From the NCBI RefSeq assembly GCF_003205295.1, contig NZ_QJRP01000027.1, positions 1 to 61,141 on the forward strand: a stretch of 61,141 nt of DNA, written 5' to 3'. This stretch comes from Pseudomonas mosselii (GTDB lineage: Bacteria; Pseudomonadota; Gammaproteobacteria; Pseudomonadales; Pseudomonadaceae). This document shows, piece by piece, positions 17,092-25,239 of this stretch; the stretch's first letter is position 1; every line of letters begins with the position of its first letter. A program made the translations under genes and the position numbers. The notes beneath the pieces were generated by a model. It saw nothing but the letters and a program-made list of their open reading frames with translations. It searched no databases and was not told the DNA's origin.

Positions 17092-17781
17092 CTGCTCCTC
17101 GTTGCAGCGAATGCCAATCTGCAGATTCCTTTCCCCATGATAGGGCTCGCCATTGGCGTCGATCAGGTAGAAGACCTCGTGTAGGTACTGCACGTTGTCT
17201 TTCTTGTAGCAGCGAAACGCCGTGTTGTCCGGGAAGGTCTTCCTGATCGTGGAAAATGGCGCCGCGCTACCCACAAGTGCGTTGAACGCTTCCTGGTCTT
17301 TGAACTTCGCGACCCCGGCAAGGGTAACCATGTCCTGGAAATACGCCTGCATGGTCTTTCCAGAGCAGGTTCCGTGCTTTCGCCATTCATGGGCAAACAT
17401 GCCTTCCGGCTCCTTGGTCACCAGCGCCCGGAGCGCTTTGTTGTCCAGTACCACTTTCATTTCGTCTGCTGGCATCGTGCAAGCCTCTTTGTCACAGGCA
17501 GGCGAGGTGGTGCAGAACTGCGGGTGGCGATTGGTCACTTCCCCTTCGGATTTGCTGTACGGCCAAATGCCGTGGCTCAGCAGCCGCTGTGGCGGCTGCT
17601 CACAGCCTGGCGTCGCGGGCTTCATGATGCAGAAGGTCGGTTGCCAGGTGAACGAGTAGACCAGGAAGTCGGTCTTGAACGCGTTCTGATCGGGGCCTGC
17701 GGCCTCGTTCGTATCCAGCCCCCAGGCATTGCCGATACAGGCGAGCAGAAGTGCTCCAAGCAACTTTTTACGCATGTCCAT
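17068..17781 (-). CDS. Ribonuclease T2 family (RNase I-like), exported
   Basis: A 237-residue secreted or periplasmic endoribonuclease. The signal peptide is MDMRKKLLGALLLACIGNAWG. Both T2 catalytic motifs are present: SHGIWPYS (CAS I, a variant of HGLWP) near residue 75, and HEWRKHGTCSG (CAS II) near 133. Several cysteines for disulfides are present. Substrate is single-stranded RNA with broad specificity. The start was chosen at ATG 17781 because AAGGGA lies 8-12 bases upstream; ATG 17775 is possible. The last codons form one arm of a 20-bp perfect hairpin shared with the convergent gene. Confidence 0.92.
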   Translation of the reverse strand: MDMRKKLLGALLLACIGNAWGLDTNEAAGPDQNAFKTDFLVYSFTWQPTFCIMKPATPGCEQPPQRLLSHGIWPYSKSEGEVTNRHPQFCTTSPACDKEACTMPADEMKVVLDNKALRALVTKEPEGMFAHEWRKHGTCSGKTMQAYFQDMVTLAGVAKFKDQEAFNALVGSAAPFSTIRKTFPDNTAFRCYKKDNVQYLHEVFYLIDANGEPYHGERNLQIGIRCNEEQTRIPKGV

Positions 17782-17967
17782 TGGCCATGTCCCTTGGCAC
17801 TGGCCGCAGCGATAGCCGCAGCTCACGGCACACTAATACCGGCGTCGATCACTTCCGGCCACTGGCAAAAATGCCAGGTCGGTTGATTCCAATGTAAAGA
17901 ACGTGGTGATGCCACATGGCCATATGTTTAAATTTGGCGCTAATTTTTTGACATGCCGGGAGGGTGA

Positions 17968-18033
17968 ATGATGATGTGGCGTATCGCGGCGGTTGTGCTG
18001 TTGCTGATGTCTTCGCCGATCCTGGCGATCTGA
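17968..18033 (+). CDS. Candidate 21-residue hydrophobic peptide
   Basis: A short ORF (three Met codons, W, R, then IAAVVLLLMSSPILAI and TGA) preceded by GGGAGGGTGA, a very strong Shine-Dalgarno two to six bases before the ATG. The region upstream (17900-17950) is AT-rich compared with the rest of the window and could hold a promoter. The peptide is a single hydrophobic segment long enough to insert in the membrane. It could be a small membrane protein, a type I toxin-like peptide, or a decayed signal sequence. It lies alone between RNase T2 and the GST gene and is convergent with the latter. No function can be assigned. Confidence 0.4.
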   Translation: MMMWRIAAVVLLLMSSPILAI

Positions 18034-18051
18034 CGTCGCCTCTGGCAGGTG

Positions 18052-18645
18052 CTACTTCGCCATGATGGCCCTGAACAGCGCTGACTCCAGCCAGCCCTGC
18101 AACCAGCTCCGCAACCGCGGATAAGCCGCCTCGGCGAACCATTCGGGTTCGACCCCGGCAAACTGGCGCATCAGGGGCAGCAAGGCGGCGTCGGCCAGGC
18201 TTGGGTGAGCGGCCAGCAGGTAGGGCCTGGCTTCGAGCAGGCGTTCCAGCTCGGCCAGCCAGGGCTCGGCCTGGGCGCGGTAGTACGCCCGTGTGTGCTC
18301 GGGGTAGCGCTCGGCGTACTTGTACAGGTTCACCTGCGCCTTGAAGGTGCCGTCGTTGCGTGTGATCAGCGTTTCGGCCTGTTGCGCCGCGGCGGGATCG
18401 GCCTGCAGGCGCCAATCTTCTGGATCATGTTGGGCGAGCGCCCAGCGCATGATGTCCAGGCTTTCCTCCAGCACCACATCCCCGGTATCGAGCACCGGCA
18501 CCGTGCCCTTGGGCGACAGTGCCAGTAGCTCGGCAGGCTTTTCCTTCATCTTCACCTCGTGGACCTGCACGTCGCAGCCGGCGTAGCGCAGGGCCAGGCG
18601 CGCGCGCATGGCCCAGGGGCAGCGGCGGAACGAGTAGAGGATCAC
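18052..18645 (-). CDS. Glutathione S-transferase family protein
   Basis: A 197-residue GST with an N-terminal thioredoxin-like domain: VILYSFRRCPWAMRARLALR with the active-site Cys9 in CPWA, and KGTVPVLDTGDVVLEESLDI containing the cis-Pro and the Glu-Ser glutathione-binding pair. An alpha-helical C-terminal domain follows. A catalytic Cys is typical of omega/glutaredoxin-like GSTs that reduce mixed disulfides. The start is GTG 18645: GGAGG at 18653-18657 is well spaced, and it overlaps the sbcC stop (GTGA). It is thus the third gene of the sbcD-sbcC operon, hinting at a link with oxidative damage. Confidence 0.88.
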   Translation of the reverse strand: MILYSFRRCPWAMRARLALRYAGCDVQVHEVKMKEKPAELLALSPKGTVPVLDTGDVVLEESLDIMRWALAQHDPEDWRLQADPAAAQQAETLITRNDGTFKAQVNLYKYAERYPEHTRAYYRAQAEPWLAELERLLEARPYLLAAHPSLADAALLPLMRQFAGVEPEWFAEAAYPRLRSWLQGWLESALFRAIMAK

Positions 18646-21600
18646 CCGCACACCTCCACGTCGCTCAGGCCATTGCCCTGGCGGCGCACCTGGATCTGCA
18701 CCGGGATGCGCTCGTGCATCTCCTGCACGTGGGAGATCACCGCCACCTTGCGCCCCTGGGCCTGCAGGCCGTCGAGGGCGTCCATGGCCAGTTGCAGCGA
18801 CTCGGGGTCGAGGCTGCCGAAGCCTTCGTCGATGAACAGCGATTCGATGCGCAGGGTGCTCGACGCCATGGACGCCAGGCCCAGGGCCAGGGCCAGCGAT
18901 ACCAGGAAGGTCTCGCCGCCCGACAGCGAATGCACCGAACGCAGCTCGTCGCCCATCTCGGTGTCCAGCACCAGCAGGCCCAGGGCACTGCCGCCGCGCT
19001 TGAGGCGATAACGCCGGGCCAGCTGGCGCAACTGACTGTTGGCATGGTGCAGCAGTAGGTCGAGGTTGTAGCCCTGGGCGATCTTGCGGAACACATCGCC
19101 CGAGGCCGAGCCGATCAACGCATTCAGGCGTGCCCAACGTTGCCATTGCTGGTAGGCCTGGTCGATCTGTTCGGCCAGGGTCTGGCTGGCCTGTTGTCGG
19201 CGCTGGTCCTCGGCCTGTTGGGCGCGCAGCTCGGCGCATTGTTGCTCTTGGGTCGCCAGCTGTGCGGCCAGCTCGGCGAGGGCGGTTTCCAGTGCTTCGA
19301 CGGGCAGTTCGCCATGGGCCAGGGCGGTGTGTTGCTGCAGCCGCTGCTCACGCTCCAGGACCAGCACGCGGCCTTGCTCGACGGCTTTTTCCGCGGCCTG
19401 CAGGCGTTGGCGAAGTTCGCTCACCTGGCTGTCGTCGATGGCCAGCAGGCGGTCGAGGCCAGCGTCGTCCAGCTCTGGGTGTTCGCTGCGCCACTGGGCA
19501 ATTTCGCCCTGCAACTGCTGGTGCTCCTGCTCCAGTGCCTGCTGGCGCTGCTGGTTGGCCTTGAGCTCGCCGGCCAGTTGCACGCCCTGGGTGTGCAGCG
19601 CCTGCAGTTGCCGGGCGCTGTCTGCCTCGGCGGCGCGGGCCTGCTCCAGCTGGGTGTCCATGTGCTGCTGCCAGGCTTCGGCGCTGGTCTGTTCACCGAG
19701 CAGCTCGCCCAGGGTGGCCTGGGCCTTGTGGCGTTGTTCGTCCAGCACGGCGAGCTTCTGTTGCAGCTGCTGCTGGCTGTGCAGGCGTGCCTGTTGCTGA
19801 TCGCGCTGTTTGTCCAGCTGGACCTGGCGAGCCTGTTGTTCTTCCAGCTCGTCCTTGCGCAGGTCGAGTTGCTGGCGGCGTTCGGCAATCTGCTGGTCGA
19901 GGCCGAGGAACGCATTGGCCGGGTCGTCGCGCAGGGCCTGGAGAATGTCCGGGGGTAGCACGCTTTCGAGGCTTTCGAGGGCCTGCGCGAGTTGTTGCTC
20001 GTCGGCGGCCAGGGCCTGGTGCTGTTGGTCGAGGTGGCGCTGGGCCTGTTGCTGGGCTTGGCCTGCGGCCTGCAATTGCTGGGTGAGGCGGGCTGCATCC
20101 TTTTGCAGGGCGAGCAGGGCGCCCTGGCGTTTCTCGTCGCGGTCGATCTCGTCGCCGAGGCGGCGCAGCTGACCGTCGAGCCACTTGCCACGGGCGCTGT
20201 CGTCCTGCGGCGCCAGCGCTGGCCACAGGGCATGGGCCTGAACCTGCTCGAGCACGGGCTGCAACTGCTCGCCCATTTGCTGTTGTTGCTGCTGGTAATC
20301 CTTGAGCTGGGCGTTGACCACGCCCAGCTGGGTGCGCAGTTCCACCAACCTGGTATTGAGCTGTTCGACCTGCCGCTGCGCCGCCGCTTCCTCAGCCTGG
20401 TCGTGGCGCCCGAGGCTGTGCAGCAACGCTTCGGGTTGATGGAACGGATGCTCGGCGCTGCCGCATACCGGACAGGGCTCGCCATCGCGCAGCTGGGCGC
20501 GCAGTTCCTCGACGCTGGTGTTGCGTGCCATGCGCTGGCGCTCGAGCAACTGGCGGGTGAGGGTCAGCGCCTGCTCGGCGCTTTCCAGTTCGGCCTTGGC
20601 CGCCGTGCCTTCGCCAATCAGGTGCTGGCGCTGCTGCATGGCCTGTTGCTGGCGCTCGCGCAGCGCCTCGAGGCCGTTGCGCAGTTCCGTTTCGCGGCCA
20701 TGCAGGCGCGACAGCTCCTCGACCGCGCGTTGCTGCTTGCGGTTGTCCTGGAGCATGGCGCCGAGCAGGTCGATCTGCTCGGCCAGCGCCTGGGGTTCGG
20801 CCCCGGCCTCGCGGAACAGCAGCTCGAAATGCTCGCGCTGGGCTTGCAGCTGGGCGTTGGCCTGGCTGGCCTGGGCCTGCAGGCCGGGCAGCTCTTCGCG
20901 GCCCTTGGCCAGGCGGCCGCCGATCAGCATTACTTGCTTGAGTTGCGGCAGGTAGGCCTGCCAGGCGTCGGCCAGGCTGCCGAGCGGTTCGCTTTCGGCC
21001 AGCGCGCCGTCGATCCGGGCCAGTTGCTGCAGGCTGCGCTGCTGGTTGTCTTCCAGCTGCTGCAGTTGCTGCTGGGCTGCACCGACTTCCTGTTCGACCT
21101 GGGTGCAGGCTTCACGTTGCTCGGCAAGCTCCTTGTCCAGGTGCGCCAGGTCGCCCTGGGCGGCGAACGCCTGGCGCAGGCGCGGGGCGTTTTCGCCGTG
21201 CAGGACCTGGTGCTGGACCAGGTGCTGGCGGGCCGTTTCCAGGGCCTGCTGTAGCGCGTCGGTGTGTTGCTGCAGTTCGGTTTGCTGGCGCAGTTGCTGG
21301 TCGATATCGGCCAGCACCGGGGCCAGTTGCGCGGCCAGGTGCTGCTGGCGGTGGAACTGGTGGCGCTGGGGCGCCAGGCGCTCCAGGCGTTGCAGGTCGA
21401 CGCGCTGCTCGGCCAGTTGCTGCCACTGGTGTTCCGCGTTTTGCAGGGCCGTGCCGGCTTCACTGTGCTGGGCCTGCAGGCGCTGCTGTTCGGCAAACCA
21501 GGTGCGCTGCTGTTCCAGCTGACGCTGGCGCGTCTGCTCGGCCTTGAACTGCTGCTGGGCCTGTTCCAGTGCCTGGTCGAGGGCGGCGCGGGCTTCGGCC

Positions 21601-22286
21601 TCCATCGGCAGCAGGTGCTCGGCCTGTTTCTTCAGGTCGTTGTGAACCTCGCCGGTTTCCCGCGCCTTGCTGAAGGCACGTTGGCCCAAGCGGGTGTAGA
21701 TCGCGGTGTTGGTGAGTTTTTCCAGCAGTTCGCTGCGCTCGCGGTCGTCGGCCTTGAGGAAGGCGCCGAATTCGCTCTGGGCCAGCATCACCGCGCGGGT
21801 GAACTGCTCGAAGTTCAGGCCCAGGCGGGCCTCGACCAGTTGCTTGTATTCGTTCTTGCCACTGCCCAGCAGTTGCTCGCTGTCCAGATCGTAGAGGCTC
21901 TGGCGGCTGTTCTGCAACTTGCCGGTGGCCTTTTCGCGGGCGCGGTTGGCTTCCCAGCGGGCGCGGTAGCGGCCGCCGTCGATGCCGACGAAATCGACCT
22001 CGGCGAAGCCGCTGCCGGTGCCGCGGCGCAGCAGGTTGCGCGGATCCGAGGTGGGGATTTCGCCGTCGGCGTCCGGTACCTTGGCTTCCCGGGCGATGTC
22101 GTTCAGGCGCGGCACGCTGCCGAACAGCGCCAGGCACAGGGCGTCGAGCAGGGTGCTCTTGCCGGCGCCGGTGGGCCCGGTGATGGCGAACAGGCCGGCG
22201 CTGGCCAGGGGCTCGGCGGTGAAGTCGATATCGACAGGGCCGGCCAGCGAGGCCAGGTTCTTCAGGCGGATGGCGAGGATCTTCAT
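18642..22286 (-). CDS. sbcC: Exonuclease SbcCD subunit C (SMC-like ATPase)
   Basis: A 1214-residue Rad50 homologue. The Walker A GPTGAGKST is at residues 37-45, two long Q/E/L-rich coiled coils flank the zinc hook CPVC near 604-607, and the ABC signature LSGGETFLVSLALALGLA near 1120 is followed by SLFIDEGFGSLD (Walker B). With SbcD it cleaves hairpins and palindromes and processes double-strand breaks. Length is somewhat above the E. coli protein (about 1050), due to longer coiled coils. Start and stop overlap the neighbouring sbcD and GST genes by four bases each. Confidence 0.97.
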   Translation of the reverse strand: MKILAIRLKNLASLAGPVDIDFTAEPLASAGLFAITGPTGAGKSTLLDALCLALFGSVPRLNDIAREAKVPDADGEIPTSDPRNLLRRGTGSGFAEVDFVGIDGGRYRARWEANRAREKATGKLQNSRQSLYDLDSEQLLGSGKNEYKQLVEARLGLNFEQFTRAVMLAQSEFGAFLKADDRERSELLEKLTNTAIYTRLGQRAFSKARETGEVHNDLKKQAEHLLPMEAEARAALDQALEQAQQQFKAEQTRQRQLEQQRTWFAEQQRLQAQHSEAGTALQNAEHQWQQLAEQRVDLQRLERLAPQRHQFHRQQHLAAQLAPVLADIDQQLRQQTELQQHTDALQQALETARQHLVQHQVLHGENAPRLRQAFAAQGDLAHLDKELAEQREACTQVEQEVGAAQQQLQQLEDNQQRSLQQLARIDGALAESEPLGSLADAWQAYLPQLKQVMLIGGRLAKGREELPGLQAQASQANAQLQAQREHFELLFREAGAEPQALAEQIDLLGAMLQDNRKQQRAVEELSRLHGRETELRNGLEALRERQQQAMQQRQHLIGEGTAAKAELESAEQALTLTRQLLERQRMARNTSVEELRAQLRDGEPCPVCGSAEHPFHQPEALLHSLGRHDQAEEAAAQRQVEQLNTRLVELRTQLGVVNAQLKDYQQQQQQMGEQLQPVLEQVQAHALWPALAPQDDSARGKWLDGQLRRLGDEIDRDEKRQGALLALQKDAARLTQQLQAAGQAQQQAQRHLDQQHQALAADEQQLAQALESLESVLPPDILQALRDDPANAFLGLDQQIAERRQQLDLRKDELEEQQARQVQLDKQRDQQQARLHSQQQLQQKLAVLDEQRHKAQATLGELLGEQTSAEAWQQHMDTQLEQARAAEADSARQLQALHTQGVQLAGELKANQQRQQALEQEHQQLQGEIAQWRSEHPELDDAGLDRLLAIDDSQVSELRQRLQAAEKAVEQGRVLVLEREQRLQQHTALAHGELPVEALETALAELAAQLATQEQQCAELRAQQAEDQRRQQASQTLAEQIDQAYQQWQRWARLNALIGSASGDVFRKIAQGYNLDLLLHHANSQLRQLARRYRLKRGGSALGLLVLDTEMGDELRSVHSLSGGETFLVSLALALGLASMASSTLRIESLFIDEGFGSLDPESLQLAMDALDGLQAQGRKVAVISHVQEMHERIPVQIQVRRQGNGLSDVEVCG

Positions 22287-23521
22287 GCCTGCTCCTCCTC
22301 TTGCAGGACGTCCTGCAGCAATTCGGCGAAATCGGCCAGGGCCTGTTCGTCGGCGGGGTTGCCGTAGGCTTGCACCCAGGCACGGCCGAACAGGTCCTGC
22401 GGGGTCATCTGGGCCAGCTCGATGAAAGCCTGCTCGTCGTCTTCGGCGCGGCCGCTGCCGGCGTATTCGGCGCTGATGCGCACCAGGCGCACGGCCTTGC
22501 CTTGCAGGGCGCCTTCGATCTGCTGGCGCAGGTCGGGCTGCGGCTCGTCAAGGCGCACCCGCACCTCCAGCCAGGGCTGGCGGTTGGGATCTTCGAGCAG
22601 GTCGATCACCGGCAGTTGCCCGAGCTGTTCGAGCAGTTCGCCCAGTGGAGCCGGGCCGAGCCGCTGCAGGGCCACCGCGCGCGGCACCGGACGCGCCTCG
22701 ACGCTGACCAGCTCGGCGCCGTCCAGCTCCACTTCGAGGACCTGGTGCGGGTAGTTGATCTCGGCGAACGACAGCGGAATCGGCGCACCGCTGTAGCGGA
22801 TGCGCTGCTCGCGGTTGACCTTCTGCGGCTTGTGCAGGTGGCCGAGGGCGACATAGCTGATGACCTTGTCGAACAGCCGTGCCGGCAGGGCCTCGGCGTT
22901 GCCGATGATCAGGCTGCGCTCGGAGTCCTCCGAGATGCTGCCGCCGGCCATGTGCGCGTGGCTGATGGCGATCAGCGCCTGGTCCTTCTTGCGCTTCTTC
23001 TGCGCCGCGGCGATCAGTTGTTCATGGACCTGGGTGATGCCTTGCAGGTAGTCGTCGCCCAGCGCGGGGCCGGTGACTTCGGCCGGACGCAGGAAGGGCA
23101 GGGCCAGGCACCAGGCGCCGACCTTGCCACGGGCGTTGGTCAACGGGATCAGCAACCGCTCGGTATCCAGCTGGCCTTCGTCAAGCCAGTGCACCCGGCC
23201 CAGGGCGTGGGTGCGCAGGCGGCGCATCAGCGGCGCCGGCAGCTCGATGCGCGAGCCGGAGTCGTGGTTGCCGGCGATCATCACGATATCCAGCTTGGGC
23301 TGTTGCTCGTGGGCCTGGACGATGAAGTCGTAGAGGCGCTCCTGGGCTTTGACCGGCGGGTTGACCGTGTCGAAGATGTCGCCGGCGATCAGCAGCGCGT
23401 CGGGTTGGCGCAGGCGCAACTGGCCGAGCAGCCAGTCGATGAAGCAGGCGTGTTCGAAGTCGCGTTCCTGGCCATGCAGGCTCTGGCCCAGGTGCCAGTC
23501 GGAGGTATGAAACAGACGCAT
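22283..23521 (-). CDS. sbcD: Exonuclease SbcCD subunit D (Mre11-like nuclease)
   Basis: A 412-residue manganese-dependent nuclease of the calcineurin-like fold. The motifs in order are HTSDWHLGQSL near 5-15, LLIAGDIFDTVNPP near 44, MIAGNHDSGSRIE near 80, and AISHAHMAGG and ALGHLHKPQ further on. It forms the SbcCD complex with the overlapping downstream gene. The only sequence upstream before the Bat cluster is a single REP palindrome and about 55 bases, so its promoter must lie in or near 23522-23580. Confidence 0.97.
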   Translation of the reverse strand: MRLFHTSDWHLGQSLHGQERDFEHACFIDWLLGQLRLRQPDALLIAGDIFDTVNPPVKAQERLYDFIVQAHEQQPKLDIVMIAGNHDSGSRIELPAPLMRRLRTHALGRVHWLDEGQLDTERLLIPLTNARGKVGAWCLALPFLRPAEVTGPALGDDYLQGITQVHEQLIAAAQKKRKKDQALIAISHAHMAGGSISEDSERSLIIGNAEALPARLFDKVISYVALGHLHKPQKVNREQRIRYSGAPIPLSFAEINYPHQVLEVELDGAELVSVEARPVPRAVALQRLGPAPLGELLEQLGQLPVIDLLEDPNRQPWLEVRVRLDEPQPDLRQQIEGALQGKAVRLVRISAEYAGSGRAEDDEQAFIELAQMTPQDLFGRAWVQAYGNPADEQALADFAELLQDVLQEEEQA

Positions 23522-23577
23522 GGAAGATCCGTTGGGTGGGCGGCAGGGGGCTTATGGACAAGGGCGGTATGGTAACT

Positions 23578-23613
23578 CATCGCGGGGCGTGGGAGCGGGC
23601 TTGCCCCGCGATG
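23578..23613. repeat. Single REP palindrome
   Basis: CATCGCGGGG and CCCCGCGATG pair around GCGTGGGAGCGGGCTTG. It ends four bases before the batD stop codon, so it sits between the batD 3' end and the sbcD promoter. It probably acts as the 3' hairpin of the Bat operon messenger. Confidence 0.85.
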
Positions 23614-23616
23614 AGG

Positions 23617-25239
23617 CTACTTGGGATACAGCGGCGGCAGGCTACCCGCTTCACCCGACGGCGCCAGCACCTGCTCGGCCGACGGAATCGCGCCGATCGC
23701 GCGCCACAGCTCGTCGCCGTGCCAGTACTGGCCACTCTCGCTGTACAACGCGCCGTTCAAGCCATCCAGCGCATCCGACAGCGGCACGAAGCGCGCCGCC
23801 ATCTCGGCCAGGGTTTCCGGCTGCTGCCGGGCCCAGGCGTCCAGTGCCTGACGGGTGGCCTGCGGGTCGTTGGCCTGGCAGGCGCGCTTGAGGTCGTCGA
23901 GCAGCGTGCGCGGGCTCGGGCCGACCTGTGCCGCGCGCAGCACCGCCGGTTGCGAGCGGGCCCGCCACCACAGGGTGAAACCGAGCAGGGTGGTCAGGGC
24001 CAGGACCAGCGTGGCCAGCTGCCAGGGCCAGAGCAGGCCGGGGCTGATGTTGCTGTCGCCGACCGGGGTGTCGGCACTCAGGGCCGGGTTGTCCTGCACG
24101 TTCAGCGTGCGGGCCGGCAGGCTGCTGTGCTCCAGGTGGTCTTCGCGGGTGTTCCACCAGGTCACCTCCAGCGCGGGCAGGGACAGTTCGCCGGCGTGGG
24201 TCGGCACCAGCGCCTCGCGTTCCTCGCGGTTGGCGACCATGCCGCGTTCGCCGATCTCGTTGCGCAGCAACGGCTGGTCGGGGTAACGGCGCAGGCCGGC
24301 AGCCTCGGTGGCCGGCAGCGGTGGTAACTGAGTGCTCGACAGGCCCTCGGCGCGCACGGTGATGTTGCGCGTCAGCGAGTCGCCAATCTGCGTCGGCTGG
24401 TGTTCGGGGTCGGGGTTCCAGTGCTCTTCCAGAGTCAGGCTGCGGGCCGGCAGCCAGGGGCGGTCGGCCGGATAGCCGGCCGGAATCGGCTTGACCGTCA
24501 GGCGCAGCGGCAGCGAGCTGACCTGCACCTGGCGGCCGACCCGCGGTGTGCCGGCCGGCTGTTCGCCATTGTCGGCGGCGGTGGCGGTGAAGCGCAGCGG
24601 AGGCACTTCAAGGCTGCCGCTCTGTTGCGGATAGATCGCATAGCGGGTCTCGATCACCCCGTGGCGCACGCCGTTGATCTCTTTCTCATAGGTGCGCGAC
24701 TCGCCCAGCGGGTCGACCTTGGCGTTTTCCAGCTGCAGTGGGCTGAGGCTGCTGTCGTCGTACAGCGCCACCGAATGGTAGATGCGCAGGGTCAGTACGG
24801 CCTGGGCCTGGACATAGACCTCGCTGCTGTCCAGGGTGGCTTCGACGAACACTTGCGAGGCCACGTCCGGACGCTGGCTGTCGGCCTGCACCTGCAGCTC
24901 GATGGCCTGGCTGCGCGACTGGCCCAGCTGCAGCTCGGGGATGCGCAGGGTGCCGCTGCGCCGGGGCAGCAGGGTGATGATCCAGCGGGTGCTGGCACGG
25001 GTTTCGCCGTCCAGGGTGTGCAAGCTATTGAGCTGGCGGGTGCCGCGCACCTCGAAGTCGGGCTCGAGGATGCGCAGGTCGGGCTTGCCGAACTGGGTGA
25101 CGTCCTGGCTCTCGAGGGTGAGTTCCAGGGTTTCGCCGGCTTCCAGCCGCGTGCGGTCGACGCTGGCCTGCAGGATCGGTTCGGCCTGGGCCGCGAGGCT
25201 CCACAACAGGCCTAGGAGAAAGACGCCGAGGCGACTCAT
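23617..25239 (-). CDS. BatD-like protein (oxygen-tolerance cluster)
   Basis: A 540-residue exported membrane protein with an N-terminal signal (MSRLGVFLLGLLWSLAAQA). A long extracytoplasmic beta-sandwich region (BatD/DUF11-like: QASVDRTRLEAGETLELTLES, DLRILEPDFEVRGTRQLNS) is followed by one transmembrane helix (LLWPWQLATLVLALTTLLGF) near residue 400 and a cytoplasmic tail. BatD proteins accompany VWA-domain BatA/BatB in MoxR clusters; a role in envelope integrity or stress is proposed for the family but not settled. The start ATG 25239 overlaps the stop of the preceding gene (ATGA), making it the last gene of the six-gene operon. Confidence 0.88.
   Translation of the reverse strand: MSRLGVFLLGLLWSLAAQAEPILQASVDRTRLEAGETLELTLESQDVTQFGKPDLRILEPDFEVRGTRQLNSLHTLDGETRASTRWIITLLPRRSGTLRIPELQLGQSRSQAIELQVQADSQRPDVASQVFVEATLDSSEVYVQAQAVLTLRIYHSVALYDDSSLSPLQLENAKVDPLGESRTYEKEINGVRHGVIETRYAIYPQQSGSLEVPPLRFTATAADNGEQPAGTPRVGRQVQVSSLPLRLTVKPIPAGYPADRPWLPARSLTLEEHWNPDPEHQPTQIGDSLTRNITVRAEGLSSTQLPPLPATEAAGLRRYPDQPLLRNEIGERGMVANREEREALVPTHAGELSLPALEVTWWNTREDHLEHSSLPARTLNVQDNPALSADTPVGDSNISPGLLWPWQLATLVLALTTLLGFTLWWRARSQPAVLRAAQVGPSPRTLLDDLKRACQANDPQATRQALDAWARQQPETLAEMAARFVPLSDALDGLNGALYSESGQYWHGDELWRAIGAIPSAEQVLAPSGEAGSLPPLYPK

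Noticed and set aside
17948..17953. TTGACA as a -35 box for the 21-codon ORF
   Set aside because: The matching -10 would fall inside the ORF, downstream of its start codon.
19140..22367. Several long plus-strand frames opposite sbcC and sbcD, rich in L, Q, A and V
   Set aside because: Shadows of the coiled-coil coding region; no start signals or domain similarity.
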